Shown here one piece after another: positions 48,403 through 57,259 of a DNA stretch of 64,000 bases (position 1 is its first letter; each line of letters begins with the position of its first letter). The notes under the pieces are model-generated. The model had not been told where the DNA came from and ran no database searches. It saw only the letters and a program-made list of their open reading frames with translations. Source of the stretch: Cellulomonas sp. KH9 (GTDB lineage: Bacteria; Actinomycetota; Actinomycetes; Actinomycetales; Cellulomonadaceae). The stretch covers positions 265,519 to 329,518 of the forward strand of contig NZ_FOSE01000004.1 of the NCBI RefSeq assembly GCF_900114185.1, written 5' to 3'. The translations under genes were made by a program, and so were the position numbers.

Positions 48403-49449
48403 TCAGCCTGCGACGTTGGCGGCGTCGGCCTTCTCGGCGAACGTCGGCTCGAACAGCTCCTCCAGCGCGGTGTCGATCGTGGCCTGGTCGGCCACGTCAC
48501 CGGACTCGACGAAGATCGGTCCGACGACCTCGAGGACCTCGCGCTGCGCGTCGCCCGGCACCGGGTCGACGCCGAGGTTGGTGCGCTCGACGATGACCTT
48601 CTCCGCGACCGCCGGGTCGATGCCCGCGACCTCGGCGAGGATCGCCACGACCTCGTCGGGGTTCTCCTGCGCCCAGGCCCGCGCCTTCTCGTACGCGTCG
48701 ACGACGACCTGCGCGAGGTCGGGGCTGGCGTCGAGGAAGTCCTGCGTGGCGTTGAGGAACCCGTAGGTGTTGAAGTCGATGTTGCGGTAGATCAGCGTCG
48801 TGCCGGACTCCGCCTCGCTCGCGGCCATGATCGGGTCGAGCCCGGACCACGCGGCCACGGAGCCCTGCTCGAGGGCCGTGCGCCCGTCGGCGTGCTGGAG
48901 GTTCTGCACCTCGACCTCGTCGAGGGGCACGCCCGCCTCCTCCAGCGACTGCAGCAGGAAGAAGTACGGGTCGGTGCCCTTCGTCGCGGCCACGGACTTC
49001 CCGGCGAGGTCGGCCACGGACGTGACGTCCGAGCCCTCGGGCACGACGATCGCGGCCCACTCGGGCTGGGAGTAGATGCCGATCGTGCGGATCGGCGAGC
49101 CGTTGGAGCGCGCCAGCAGGGCGGCGGACCCGGCGGTGGAGCCCACGTCGACGGCACCGGCGCGCAGCGCCTCGTTGGCCTTGTTCGACCCGGCCGACTG
49201 GACCCAGTTCACGGTGACGTCGTCACCGAGGGTCTCCTCGAGCCAGCCCTGGTCCTTGATGACCAGGCTCAGCGGGTTGTACGTGGCGAAGTCGATGTCG
49301 AGGGTGTCGGCGCTCCAGGCGGCCTCGTCGCCGGCGGCGGACGGGGCGGCGGCCTCGGGCTCGGCGTCCTCACCGGCGGCGCAGCCGGTCATCGCCAGGG
49401 CGGTCACGAGGGCCAGCGCGGTGGCGGAGACGGCGGTGCGGATGCTCAT
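48403..49449 (-). CDS. ssuA: sulfonate-type substrate-binding lipoprotein (SsuA-like)
   Basis: 348 residues. Lipoprotein signal with MTGC near residue 22, then an NMT1/SsuA-type fold: FATYNPLSLVIKDQGWLEE, WVQSAGSNKANEALRAGAVDVGSTAG, DLAGKSVAATKGTDPYFFLLQSL. It delivers substrate to SsuC. Start at 49449 (MSIRTAV), 15 bases inside a longer frame. Second gene after ssuB. Confidence 0.88.
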   Translation of the reverse strand: MSIRTAVSATALALVTALAMTGCAAGEDAEPEAAAPSAAGDEAAWSADTLDIDFATYNPLSLVIKDQGWLEETLGDDVTVNWVQSAGSNKANEALRAGAVDVGSTAGSAALLARSNGSPIRTIGIYSQPEWAAIVVPEGSDVTSVADLAGKSVAATKGTDPYFFLLQSLEEAGVPLDEVEVQNLQHADGRTALEQGSVAAWSGLDPIMAASEAESGTTLIYRNIDFNTYGFLNATQDFLDASPDLAQVVVDAYEKARAWAQENPDEVVAILAEVAGIDPAVAEKVIVERTNLGVDPVPGDAQREVLEVVGPIFVESGDVADQATIDTALEELFEPTFAEKADAANVAG

Positions 49450-49518
49450 CGTCGGTTCTCTCATCTCGGTGGGTGGGCCGTGGCCCGGGGGCCGGCGCCG
49501 GTCGGCGCCGGGGGACGG

Positions 49519-50352
49519 TCAGATCGAGTGGTGCAGGTCCGGGTCGGGCGGCGGGGCGTGGTGGGTCGCGACCCCCAGCCCTTCGAGGAGCTCGGCCCGC
49601 AGCTCGGCGAGCTGGTGGTCGGCGCGGTCGCGCGGTCGCCGCCCGGGGACGTCGATCACCCGGGCCACCGACGCGGTGCCCTCCGGGCAGCGGGCGAGGT
49701 TGCGCATCAGCAGGACGCGGTCGGCGAGGTACAGCGCCTCCTCGACGTCGTGCGTGACGAGCAGCACGGTCGTCGGCTCGGCGGCGTGCACGTCGAGCAG
49801 CAGGTCCTGCATGCGCAGCCGGGTGAGGGCGTCGAGCGCGCCGAACGGCTCGTCGAGCAGCAGGACGCCGGGGTTGCGGGCCAGCGCCCGCGCCAGCGAC
49901 GTGCGCTGCGCCATGCCGCCCGAGACCTGCCGGGGCCGCAGGTCGGCGGACTCCTCGAGCCCGACCAGGCGCAGCAGCTCCGCCACGCGCTCGCGGCCGG
50001 CGGCCTTCGGCGTGCCGCGGGGCAGGCCGAGCGCCACGTTGGCGGTCAGGCTGCGCCACGGCAGCAGGCGCGGCTCCTGGAAGGCGACGGCCGTGCGGCG
50101 GTCGACGCCGCTGACGGGTGTGCCGTCCAGCAGGAGGCGCCCCGAGTCGGGCGTGTCGAGGCCGCTGACCTGGCGCAGCAGGGTCGACTTGCCGCAGCCG
50201 GACGGGCCGACCAGGGCGACGATCTCACCGGCGCGCAGCTCGAGGTCGACCGCGTGCAGCACGGTGCGGGTGCCGGTGGGCGTCGCGAAGGTGCGGCGCA
50301 CGGCGTCGAGCGTGACCGTGTGGGCACGGCGCTCGGTGGTGGTCTGGCTCAT
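49519..50352 (-). CDS. ssuB: ABC transporter ATP-binding protein, SsuB type
   Basis: 277 residues: Walker A GPSGCGKST, Q-loop VAFQEPRLLPWRSL (the LLPW form is typical of Ssu/Tau/Nrt), signature VSGGMAQRTSLARAL, Walker B LLLDEPFGALDALTR, and VTHDVEEAL. First structural gene of the operon; its ATG at 50352 lies 102 bases after the stop of the Cys-rich leader ORF. Confidence 0.92.
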   Translation of the reverse strand: MSQTTTERRAHTVTLDAVRRTFATPTGTRTVLHAVDLELRAGEIVALVGPSGCGKSTLLRQVSGLDTPDSGRLLLDGTPVSGVDRRTAVAFQEPRLLPWRSLTANVALGLPRGTPKAAGRERVAELLRLVGLEESADLRPRQVSGGMAQRTSLARALARNPGVLLLDEPFGALDALTRLRMQDLLLDVHAAEPTTVLLVTHDVEEALYLADRVLLMRNLARCPEGTASVARVIDVPGRRPRDRADHQLAELRAELLEGLGVATHHAPPPDPDLHHSI

Positions 50353-50382
50353 GGGGGACGTCCGTGAGGTCGGGCGTGGGCG

Positions 50383-50442
50383 TCCGGCGGGGGCCGGCGG
50401 CCACGAGGGGGCGGGCACCGGCGGGTGACCCGGAGGCGGGTC
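50383..50442 (-). promoter_or_regulatory. leader region hairpins between Cys-rich ORF and ssuB
   Basis: Between the leader stop and ssuB are two short stems: GACCCG/CGGGTC (50427-50432 with 50437-50442, 4-base loop) and CCGGC/GCCGG (50384-50388 with 50393-50397). They are small and GC-rich sequence forms such stems easily, so an attenuator here is possible but weaker than at cysK. Confidence 0.35.
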
Positions 50443-50454
50443 GGTGTGCTGGGG

Positions 50455-50538
50455 TCAGCGGGGGCCGGTGCAGGGCTGCATGAGGCAGCACGAGCAACAG
50501 CGGCAGCACACGGCGAGGAGGGGGCGGGCGATGGTCAT
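50455..50538 (-). CDS. Cys-rich leader peptide of the ssu operon, 27 aa
   Basis: 27 codons starting MTIARPLLAV and continuing CCRCCSCCLMQPC: seven Cys codons within 13. A near-ideal AGGAGG lies five bases before the ATG (complement). It ends 102 bases upstream of ssuB on the same strand. Polycysteine short ORFs upstream of sulfur operons are known in mycobacteria, where ribosome stalling at Cys codons under cysteine shortage raises downstream expression. Function here is inferred from that analogy. Confidence 0.75.
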   Translation of the reverse strand: MTIARPLLAVCCRCCSCCLMQPCTGPR

Positions 50539-50586
50539 CGCGTCCTCCTGCGCTGTCGGGTGGTCGGGACGATCTCCGGCGATCTC

Positions 50587-50592
50587 ATTATC
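50587..50592 (-). promoter_or_regulatory. -10 element upstream of the Cys-rich leader
   Basis: GATAAT on the complement, about 50 bases before the leader ATG. No clear -35 at the right distance. The rest of 50539-50699 shows no gene. Confidence 0.4.
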
Positions 50593-50699
50593 CGAGACCG
50601 GGTGACCACGTTTCGAGCAGACTGTAACCGCACCGCGGCCGTGCGGGCAACGACCGACCACGGCACGGGCGGTCGTGCGGGGTGCCGGACGGCGTCACG

Positions 50700-52589
50700 T
50701 CACGGACGCGGCTGGATCTCCCGGACCACCCAGTCCGCGTACCCGGTGCGGCCGTCGCCCTCGCGCAGGTGGATCCCGTCGTCGTAGAACCAGCCGGGGT
50801 TGGCGTCGCCGCCGGACTTCCAGTCCAGGACGCGGGCGTGCGGGTACTCCGGCACCACCCGACCGAACAGCTCGTTGTCGTACTGCTCCCAGGCGCGTGG
50901 GACGCGCACGTTGACGACGAAGACCCGGCGGTCCCGCGTCCCCTCCAGCAGGCGGCGCAGATCGTCCTCGGCGACCGGCCCGTTCGTGCCCCCGTGCACC
51001 ACGACGGTGTCGCCGAGGGTCCCGGCGGCCTGCGCAGCGAGCACCAGGTCGACCATCTCCCCGAACTGCCGGGACACCACGGCGTCCACCGCCACGCCGC
51101 GGGCGCCCAGCTCCGCGGCCGCGCCCAGCATCACCGAGTCGCCGAACGCGGTGACCGTCCCCACCTGCTCCGTCGGCGTCGCGGCGGGGGTCGGCACGGG
51201 TGCGCGGTCCTGCTCCGGCGCGACGCCCGGCATCGCGCCGGGGTCCGGTGCCGGGGCGGTGGCGGCCGGCGTCCCCGGGACCCCGTCGCCCGCGGCCGCG
51301 GGCGTCCGCACCACGCCCAGCACGAGGGCCGTGAGCGCCACGGTCGCAACCACCGCCACGGCACCGGTGCGCACCGCCAGCGACCGTCGCCCGGGGCCGG
51401 GGGTCCGCAGCGCCGCCACGAGACGCCGCAGGGCGCCGCGCCGCACCGGCGTCTCGACCCAGCGGTACGACGCCTCGGCCAGCAGGAGCGTCACCCCGAC
51501 GCGGACGACCGGCGACGCCCAGCCGGGCAGCGTGAGGTCCTGGTCGGGCCTCGTCAGCATGAGGACGGGCCAGTGCCACAGGTAGATCCCGTAGGACCGT
51601 TCGCCCAGCCAGCGCAGGGGCTGGCGGGACAGCGCCCGCCCGAGCAGCCCCGCCGGGTCGGCGGCGGCGCCCACGAGCACGACGGCCAGGGCGGAGAACG
51701 CGAGGAACCCACCCCGGTACAGCCCCGCGGAGAACTCGTCCACCAGCACGACGCACGCGACGACGCCCACGAGGGCGGCGGCGCCCACCGCGTCGGCGAT
51801 CCCGGCCTCGAACCGCCGGACCGGGTCGCCGCGCTCGGTGAGCCAGGACCCCGCCCGGCGCCACGTGTGCCAGGGCCGCCACACGGTGGCCGCGGCGACG
51901 CCCAGCAGCAGGCCCATGGCGTGCGTGTCGGTGCCGACGTACGCGCGCGTGGCGTCGTGGGGGACCGGCATGCCCTGCCGGGCGGCCATCACCCCCATCG
52001 CGACGGTCGACGCCACCGCCAGGCCGGCCGCGACCTGGCCCACCCGGGCCCGCCCCGCCCGGAGCGCCAGCACCGCCGCCAGGGGCACCACGAGGTAGAA
52101 CTGCGCCTCCACCGCGAGGGTCCACAGGTGCTGCAGCAGCGGGGGACGTCCCGTGAGCTCGAAGTACGAGCGGTCGGCGACGACCTGCCACCAGTTGGAC
52201 GTGTAGGTCGCGGCGGCCAGCAGGTCGCCGCGCAGCGTCGTCAGGGTGTCCCGCGCGACGAGGCCTGCACCGGCGACGGCCACCAGCACGACCGCCAGCG
52301 CCGGGACGAGCCGGCGCACGCGCCGTGCGAGGAACCGCCGGGTGCGGAACGCGCCGGTCGCCGCGACCTCGTCGAGGACGAGCGTCGTCATGAGGTAGCC
52401 GGACAGGACGAAGAAGACGTCGACCCCGAGGAACCCGCCCGAGGCCCACGGCACCCGCAGGTGGTAGAGCAGCACCGCGACGACGGCCAGGGCGCGCACG
52501 CCGTCCAGGCCGCGCAGGTGGGGCAGGCGCGGGGTGTGGCCGGTCCCGGCGGTCGCCGGGCGCGCCGCGACCTGCTCGACGACTGCCAT
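50700..52589 (-). CDS. acyltransferase 3 / SGNH fusion (OafA/YrhL-like)
   Basis: 629 residues. An acyltransferase_3 domain of about ten TM (LRGLDGVRALAVVAVLLYHL with the active-site region, GGFLGVDVFFVLSGYLMT, YGIYLWHWPVL), a Pro/Ala linker, then an extracytoplasmic SGNH domain: VTAFGDSVMLGAA, VVVHGGTNGPV, and DDGIHL near the end. Such proteins O-acylate cell-surface polysaccharides; the target is unknown. The ATG at 52589 has AAGGGG four bases upstream. Confidence 0.92.
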   Translation of the reverse strand: MAVVEQVAARPATAGTGHTPRLPHLRGLDGVRALAVVAVLLYHLRVPWASGGFLGVDVFFVLSGYLMTTLVLDEVAATGAFRTRRFLARRVRRLVPALAVVLVAVAGAGLVARDTLTTLRGDLLAAATYTSNWWQVVADRSYFELTGRPPLLQHLWTLAVEAQFYLVVPLAAVLALRAGRARVGQVAAGLAVASTVAMGVMAARQGMPVPHDATRAYVGTDTHAMGLLLGVAAATVWRPWHTWRRAGSWLTERGDPVRRFEAGIADAVGAAALVGVVACVVLVDEFSAGLYRGGFLAFSALAVVLVGAAADPAGLLGRALSRQPLRWLGERSYGIYLWHWPVLMLTRPDQDLTLPGWASPVVRVGVTLLLAEASYRWVETPVRRGALRRLVAALRTPGPGRRSLAVRTGAVAVVATVALTALVLGVVRTPAAAGDGVPGTPAATAPAPDPGAMPGVAPEQDRAPVPTPAATPTEQVGTVTAFGDSVMLGAAAELGARGVAVDAVVSRQFGEMVDLVLAAQAAGTLGDTVVVHGGTNGPVAEDDLRRLLEGTRDRRVFVVNVRVPRAWEQYDNELFGRVVPEYPHARVLDWKSGGDANPGWFYDDGIHLREGDGRTGYADWVVREIQPRP

Positions 52590-52657
52590 GCGACCCCTTG
52601 CGGACGTTCTCCGTGCGGTGCGGTGCACGCTCCCGCCGGTGCACCGTCGAACCCAGG

Positions 52658-53743
52658 CTAGGCGGGGCCGGGCGCCGTCCCCGCACCCGGGGCGCCGTCG
52701 TGACCAGACTCACGCCACAGCGTCGCGAGCCGGGGCAGCGTGCGGGGGTCCGCCTGGGCCAGCACGGTCGTGACGGCCGTGGTGCGCCAGGCGGGCAGCT
52801 GCGCCCGGATGTCGTCCTGCGTGCCGACCAGCGCGATGTCGCGCACCAGCTCGGTGGGGACCGCGGCCGTCGCGCGGGCCCGGTCGCCCGCCAGGTAGTG
52901 CGCCTGGATCTCGTCGCACGCCTCGGTGTACCCCAGGCGGTCGAGCACGTCCCGGTGGAAGTTCGCGCCCTTGGCGCCCATGCCGCCGGCGTACAGCGCG
53001 ATGAAGGGACGCACCGCGTCGGCCGCCGACTCGACGTCGTCTGCCAGCACGACCGGGACCGTCGCGACGACCTCGAACTCCTCCGCGGGGCGACGGGCCG
53101 CGGCGCGGCGCGCGAAGCCGTCCGCGAGCAGCTCGCGGTACGTCGCGTCCATGCGCGGGGAGTAGAACAGGGGCAGCCAGCCGTCGGCGATCTCCGCCGC
53201 CATCGCGATGTTGCGCGGGCCCTCGGCGGCGAGGTGGATCGGCAGGTCCGCGCGCAGCGGGTGGACGGTCGAGCGCAGCGGCTTGCCGAGCCCGGAGCCC
53301 TGGTCCGCCGGCAGCGGCAGGCGGTAGAAGTCGCCGTCGTACGTCACGGGTGCCTCGCGGGCGAGCACCTGCCGGACGACGTCCACGTACTCGCGCGTGC
53401 GTGCCAGCGGCCGCGGGTACGGCTGGCCGTACCAGCCCTCGACCACCTGCGGGCCGGAGGCCCCGAGCCCGAGGACGAACCGCCCGCCGCTGAGGTGGTC
53501 GAGCGTGAGCGCCGCCATCGCCGCGGCCGTCGGGGTGCGCGCGGAGATCTGCGCGATCGCGGTGCCCAGGCGCACGTGGCGGGTGCCGGCGCCCCACCAC
53601 GCGAGCGGGGTCAGCGCGTCCGACCCGTAGGCCTCCGCGGTCCACACCGAGTCCAGGCCGAGCGCGTCGGCCGCGGCGACGGCCTGCGCGGCGCCCGGCG
53701 GGGGACCCGCCGACCAGTAGCCCGTGTGGTACCCGAGGCGCAT
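52658..53743 (-). CDS. LLM-class F420-dependent oxidoreductase
   Basis: 361-residue luciferase-like barrel: RLGYHTGYWSAGP, AADALGLDSVWTAEAYGSDALTPLAW, RLGTAIAQISARTPTAAAMAALTLDHLSGGRFVLGLGASGPQVVEGWYG. This fits the F420-dependent subgroup of actinobacteria. Substrate unknown. GGGAGCA lies upstream of the ATG at 53743. Same strand as the acyltransferase gene, 68 bases apart, but no functional link is seen. Confidence 0.88.
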   Translation of the reverse strand: MRLGYHTGYWSAGPPPGAAQAVAAADALGLDSVWTAEAYGSDALTPLAWWGAGTRHVRLGTAIAQISARTPTAAAMAALTLDHLSGGRFVLGLGASGPQVVEGWYGQPYPRPLARTREYVDVVRQVLAREAPVTYDGDFYRLPLPADQGSGLGKPLRSTVHPLRADLPIHLAAEGPRNIAMAAEIADGWLPLFYSPRMDATYRELLADGFARRAAARRPAEEFEVVATVPVVLADDVESAADAVRPFIALYAGGMGAKGANFHRDVLDRLGYTEACDEIQAHYLAGDRARATAAVPTELVRDIALVGTQDDIRAQLPAWRTTAVTTVLAQADPRTLPRLATLWRESGHDGAPGAGTAPGPA

Positions 53744-53797
53744 GCGCTGCTCCCTGTCGTCGCCGTCGACGTCGCGCCGGTCGGCGCCCGGCCGAGG

Positions 53798-54793
53798 CTA
53801 CCCGGTGGTACGGGGGGACCGGGTGCGCTCCGCGAGGGTGTTGAGCAGCGCCGCCGCCGTCGCGGCGTCGTCCACCGTGACGACGTTGACGCGGCCGCCC
53901 GTGCGCTCGACCTCGACGGCCTCGCCTCGGCGCAGCACGAACCCGACGCGCCCGCCCGCCCCGACGCGGTAGCCCCAGCCGCCGAACTCGCGCAGCGGAT
54001 CGACGGTCGCGACGCGCGCGGCCACCACCTCGTCCAGCGGCACGCGCATCGACGGCCAGCCGAACGGCGAGCGGGCGACCAGGCCGCGCCCGTCGACGCT
54101 CACGCGCAGCACGAGCGTGGCGGCGAGCAGCGCACCGAGCAGCACGGGGACGACGAGCATGCCCGGGGTGCGCAGCACGATCGCGAGGACCGCGGTGGTG
54201 AGCGTGGCGGCCGCGCCGACCGCGGTGCCGACCGGGCTGGTGACGGTCCGGGTCCAGGCCGCGCGCTCGGTGGGCGCGAGGTCCGTGCGCGGGGCGCCGG
54301 CGTCCGGTGGGGTGGTGGTCGGCTGGGGCGCCGTCCGGGGCACGAGCAGGGTGACCACGGCGGCCGCGACGACGCCGGCGGCGACGGAGGCGCCGAGGGC
54401 CGGGCCGACGCCCGGGCCGGCCGCCGCGTCCGGCAGGTCGAGCTGCGCGGCCAGGGACCCGATCGTGAGCCCGGACATCATCACGGCCAGGAACGTCGAC
54501 GACGCGGCCGCGAGTCGCCGGGTCGAGGTGTCCCGGCCGGCGAAGAAGGCGAGCGCCCACATGCCGAGCACGAACAGCGGGACCACCACGGCGGGCAGCA
54601 TCAGCATCTCGGTGAGCGTGCCGAACCCGTCGGGGGCACCGGACGGACCCCAGTGCGTCGCGACGGGGTCGGGCAGGCGCGGCGCCCACGACGCACCGAC
54701 GGCGACGGCCGCGCCGGTCGTGGCCAGCGGCAGCACGAGGGTCGTCAGCGTCGTGGCGAGCCGGTGCGGCGGGGTCGGGCGGGGGGCGGTCAT
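53798..54793 (-). CDS. DUF1648 membrane protein
   Basis: 331 residues. The N-terminal DUF1648 motif (LPDPVATHWGPSGAPDGF) lies between hydrophobic helices, with six or so TM in all and a C-terminal cytoplasmic PH-like part (FGGWGYRVGAGGRVGFVLRRGEAVEVERTGG). DUF1648 genes commonly pair with YtrA-type GntR regulators, as here, where the start overlaps the regulator's stop (ATGA). Possibly a cell-envelope sensing or export partner; function unknown. Confidence 0.85.
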   Translation of the reverse strand: MTAPRPTPPHRLATTLTTLVLPLATTGAAVAVGASWAPRLPDPVATHWGPSGAPDGFGTLTEMLMLPAVVVPLFVLGMWALAFFAGRDTSTRRLAAASSTFLAVMMSGLTIGSLAAQLDLPDAAAGPGVGPALGASVAAGVVAAAVVTLLVPRTAPQPTTTPPDAGAPRTDLAPTERAAWTRTVTSPVGTAVGAAATLTTAVLAIVLRTPGMLVVPVLLGALLAATLVLRVSVDGRGLVARSPFGWPSMRVPLDEVVAARVATVDPLREFGGWGYRVGAGGRVGFVLRRGEAVEVERTGGRVNVVTVDDAATAAALLNTLAERTRSPRTTG

Positions 54794-55143
54794 CGCAGCG
54801 CCTCCTTGACGAGGGTGGTGACGGTCTCGGGGGCGACCCGCAGGCGGCGCGCGGTCGCGGCGAGCGCGGCGACGGCGGCGTGCAGGTCGGACAGGTCGGG
54901 GTCGCTGCTGCCGGTGACGACGGCGCCCCGGCCGCGGCGCAGCTCGACGACGCCCTCGTCGCGCAGCAGCTGGTAGGCGTGCAGCACGGTGTGGAGGTTG
55001 ACCTCCAGGGAGGTCGCGAGCTCGCGCGCCGACGGCAGGCGCTCGCCGGAGCGCACCTCGCCGCGCGCGACGGCGGCGCGGACCTGGTCGGCGAGCTGGC
55101 CGTAGATCGGCTCGCCGGACGTGGGGTCGATCCGGAAGATCAT
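54790..55143 (-). CDS. GntR-family regulator, YtrA subfamily
   Basis: 117 residues: winged helix-turn-helix at about 10-75 (PIYGQLADQVRAAVARGEVRSGERLPSARELATSLEVNLHTVLHAY), then the short helical tail of the YtrA subfamily in place of a large ligand domain. The ATG at 55143 is six bases after a -10, so leaderless. It overlaps the DUF1648 gene, which it probably regulates together with itself through the palindrome in its promoter. Confidence 0.92.
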   Translation of the reverse strand: MIFRIDPTSGEPIYGQLADQVRAAVARGEVRSGERLPSARELATSLEVNLHTVLHAYQLLRDEGVVELRRGRGAVVTGSSDPDLSDLHAAVAALAATARRLRVAPETVTTLVKEALR

Positions 55144-55149
55144 GGCGCC

Positions 55150-55179
55150 AGTCTAGTAGTTAGCCAACAACTAGAACAA
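55150..55179 (-). promoter_or_regulatory. promoter and probable autoregulatory operator of the GntR gene
   Basis: On the complement: -35 TTGTTC (55174-55179), 18-base spacer, -10 TAGACT (55150-55155), then six bases to the ATG. The spacer contains TAGTT-N7-AACTA (55157-55173), a dyad suited to a YtrA-type dimer. Confidence 0.65.
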
Positions 55180-55233
55180 GTTCACCGGCGCCGGGTCTTG
55201 GCAGGCGGGGGCGTGGGCCGCCCGTCGGGGCGG

Positions 55234-55818
55234 TCAGATGTAGATCGCGGGGTCGTCGACCTCGACGTCGAGCGGAACCTGCGTGCCCCGGCCGCGGATC
55301 TTGGCGGGGACGCCCACGGCGATCGCGCCCGCGGGCACGTCCGTGATGACGACCGCGTTGGCCCCCACCTGGGCGTCGTGGCCGACCCACACGGGCCCGA
55401 GGATCTTGGCCCCGGCGCCGACCACCACACGGTCGCCGAGCGTGGGGTGCCGCTTGCCGTGCTTCATCGAGCGGCCGCCGAGCGTGGCGCCGTGGAACAG
55501 CACGACGTCGTCGCCGACCTCGGCGGTCTCGCCGATCACCACGCCCATGCCGTGGTCGATGAACAGGCGCTCCCCGAGCCGGGCCCCCGGGTGGATCTCC
55601 ACGCCCGTGGCGGCGCGCGCCATCTGCGACACCACCCGTGCGGGCAGGCGCAGCAGCGGGACGGCCCACATGTGGTGCGCGAGGCGGTAGACCCAGATCG
55701 CGTGCACCCCCGGGTACGCGAGCGCGACCTCGAGCCGGGTGCGGGCGGCAGGGTCGTGCCGGTGCGCCGCGTCGAGGTCGTCGCGCAGGGTGCGCAGGAA
55801 CTGGTGCAGGGGACGCAT
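55234..55818 (-). CDS. cysE: serine O-acetyltransferase
   Basis: 194 residues making O-acetylserine for CysK. A short helical N-terminus, then the left-handed beta-helix of hexapeptide repeats: [69 protein letters not shown], with the catalytic His in FIDHGMG and in KRHPTL. It is the short bacterial form. CCGGAG precedes the ATG at 55818 by eight bases. It follows cysK by 92 bases. Confidence 0.95.
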   Translation of the reverse strand: MRPLHQFLRTLRDDLDAAHRHDPAARTRLEVALAYPGVHAIWVYRLAHHMWAVPLLRLPARVVSQMARAATGVEIHPGARLGERLFIDHGMGVVIGETAEVGDDVVLFHGATLGGRSMKHGKRHPTLGDRVVVGAGAKILGPVWVGHDAQVGANAVVITDVPAGAIAVGVPAKIRGRGTQVPLDVEVDDPAIYI

Positions 55819-55870
55819 GGCGTGGACTCCGGTCACGGGTGGGGCGTCCGCCGGGAGGGCGGACGGCTGC

Positions 55871-55903
55871 GGGCCCGGTCGCCGCGGGGCGACGACCGGG
55901 CCC
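55871..55903 (-). promoter_or_regulatory. hairpin between cysK and cysE
   Basis: 11-bp stem (55871-55881 with 55893-55903) and an 11-base loop just after the cysK stop. It could lower read-through into cysE or stabilise the cysK mRNA. Confidence 0.5.
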
Positions 55904-55910
55904 CGCGGCG

Positions 55911-56846
<936 letters not shown>

Positions 56847-56943
56847 GGTTCCTCTTCGGTCGGCGCCGCGCCCCGAGGGGGCGGCGGGTGCGGGGGATCT
56901 GCGGTGCCAGGGGGCGCCGGCGGTGCGGCGCGGCGGTGACGGT

Positions 56944-57007
56944 GCCCCGTCGTGACGGGGCGACGGGGCGAGCGCTGGCCGGGGTGCACCGGGATGGTGC
57001 GGTGCAC
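56944..57007 (-). promoter_or_regulatory. candidate attenuator between Cys-rich leader and cysK
   Basis: After the leader stop the mRNA can form GTGCACC/GGTGCAC (56984-56990 with 57001-57007), then GCCCCGTCG/CGACGGGGC (56944-56952 with 56961-56969). Part of the second stem can pair instead as ccccgt/acgggg (56945-56950 with 56955-56960), so alternative folds exist. There is no U-run, as often in high-GC actinobacteria. Confidence 0.5.
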
Positions 57008-57035
57008 GACGGGTGCGTGCGGGCGCGGCAGCGCT

Positions 57036-57110
57036 CTACCGACACCGACAACAGGTGGGCGCCACGCAGGCGCGCAGGACGGGGGCTACGGCGGCGGGGT
57101 GCACGCGCAT
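57036..57110 (-). CDS. Cys-rich leader peptide of cysK, 24 aa
   Basis: 24 codons beginning [10 protein letters not shown] and ending [12 protein letters not shown]: four Cys codons in the last eleven. GAGGAG lies four bases before the ATG (complement). It ends about 190 bases upstream of cysK on the same strand. The sequence differs from the ssu leader except for the late Cys-rich segment, which suggests that Cys codons rather than the peptide are what matter. A role as cysteine-responsive attenuator is inferred. Confidence 0.7.
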   Translation of the reverse strand: MRVHPAAVAPVLRACVAPTCCRCR

Positions 57111-57259
57111 CGCTCTCCTCGTCCGGGGGCCCGCGTCGCGGGCCGGGCACGGGTGACGACCCGTGGTCGAGCCGACGGTAGCCCCAACACCGCAGCCCGC
57201 GCAAAGGTTCCCCGCGAGACGCCCGTCCCGCGATGCGGACACAAGGGTGGTGCCGACCC

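Noticed and set aside
47288..50352. Nitrate or thiamine-precursor transporter
   Set aside because: The protein families overlap, but the metY neighbour and Cys-rich leader favour a sulfur substrate; no nitrate or thiamine genes are near.
50539..50661. Longer version of the ssu leader peptide starting further upstream
   Set aside because: It lacks a ribosome-binding site, whereas the ATG at 50538 has AGGAGG at ideal spacing.
56847..57035. Known riboswitch (SAM, TPP or similar) upstream of cysK
   Set aside because: No conserved core of those riboswitches was recognised; the Cys-rich ORF with hairpins is the simpler explanation.
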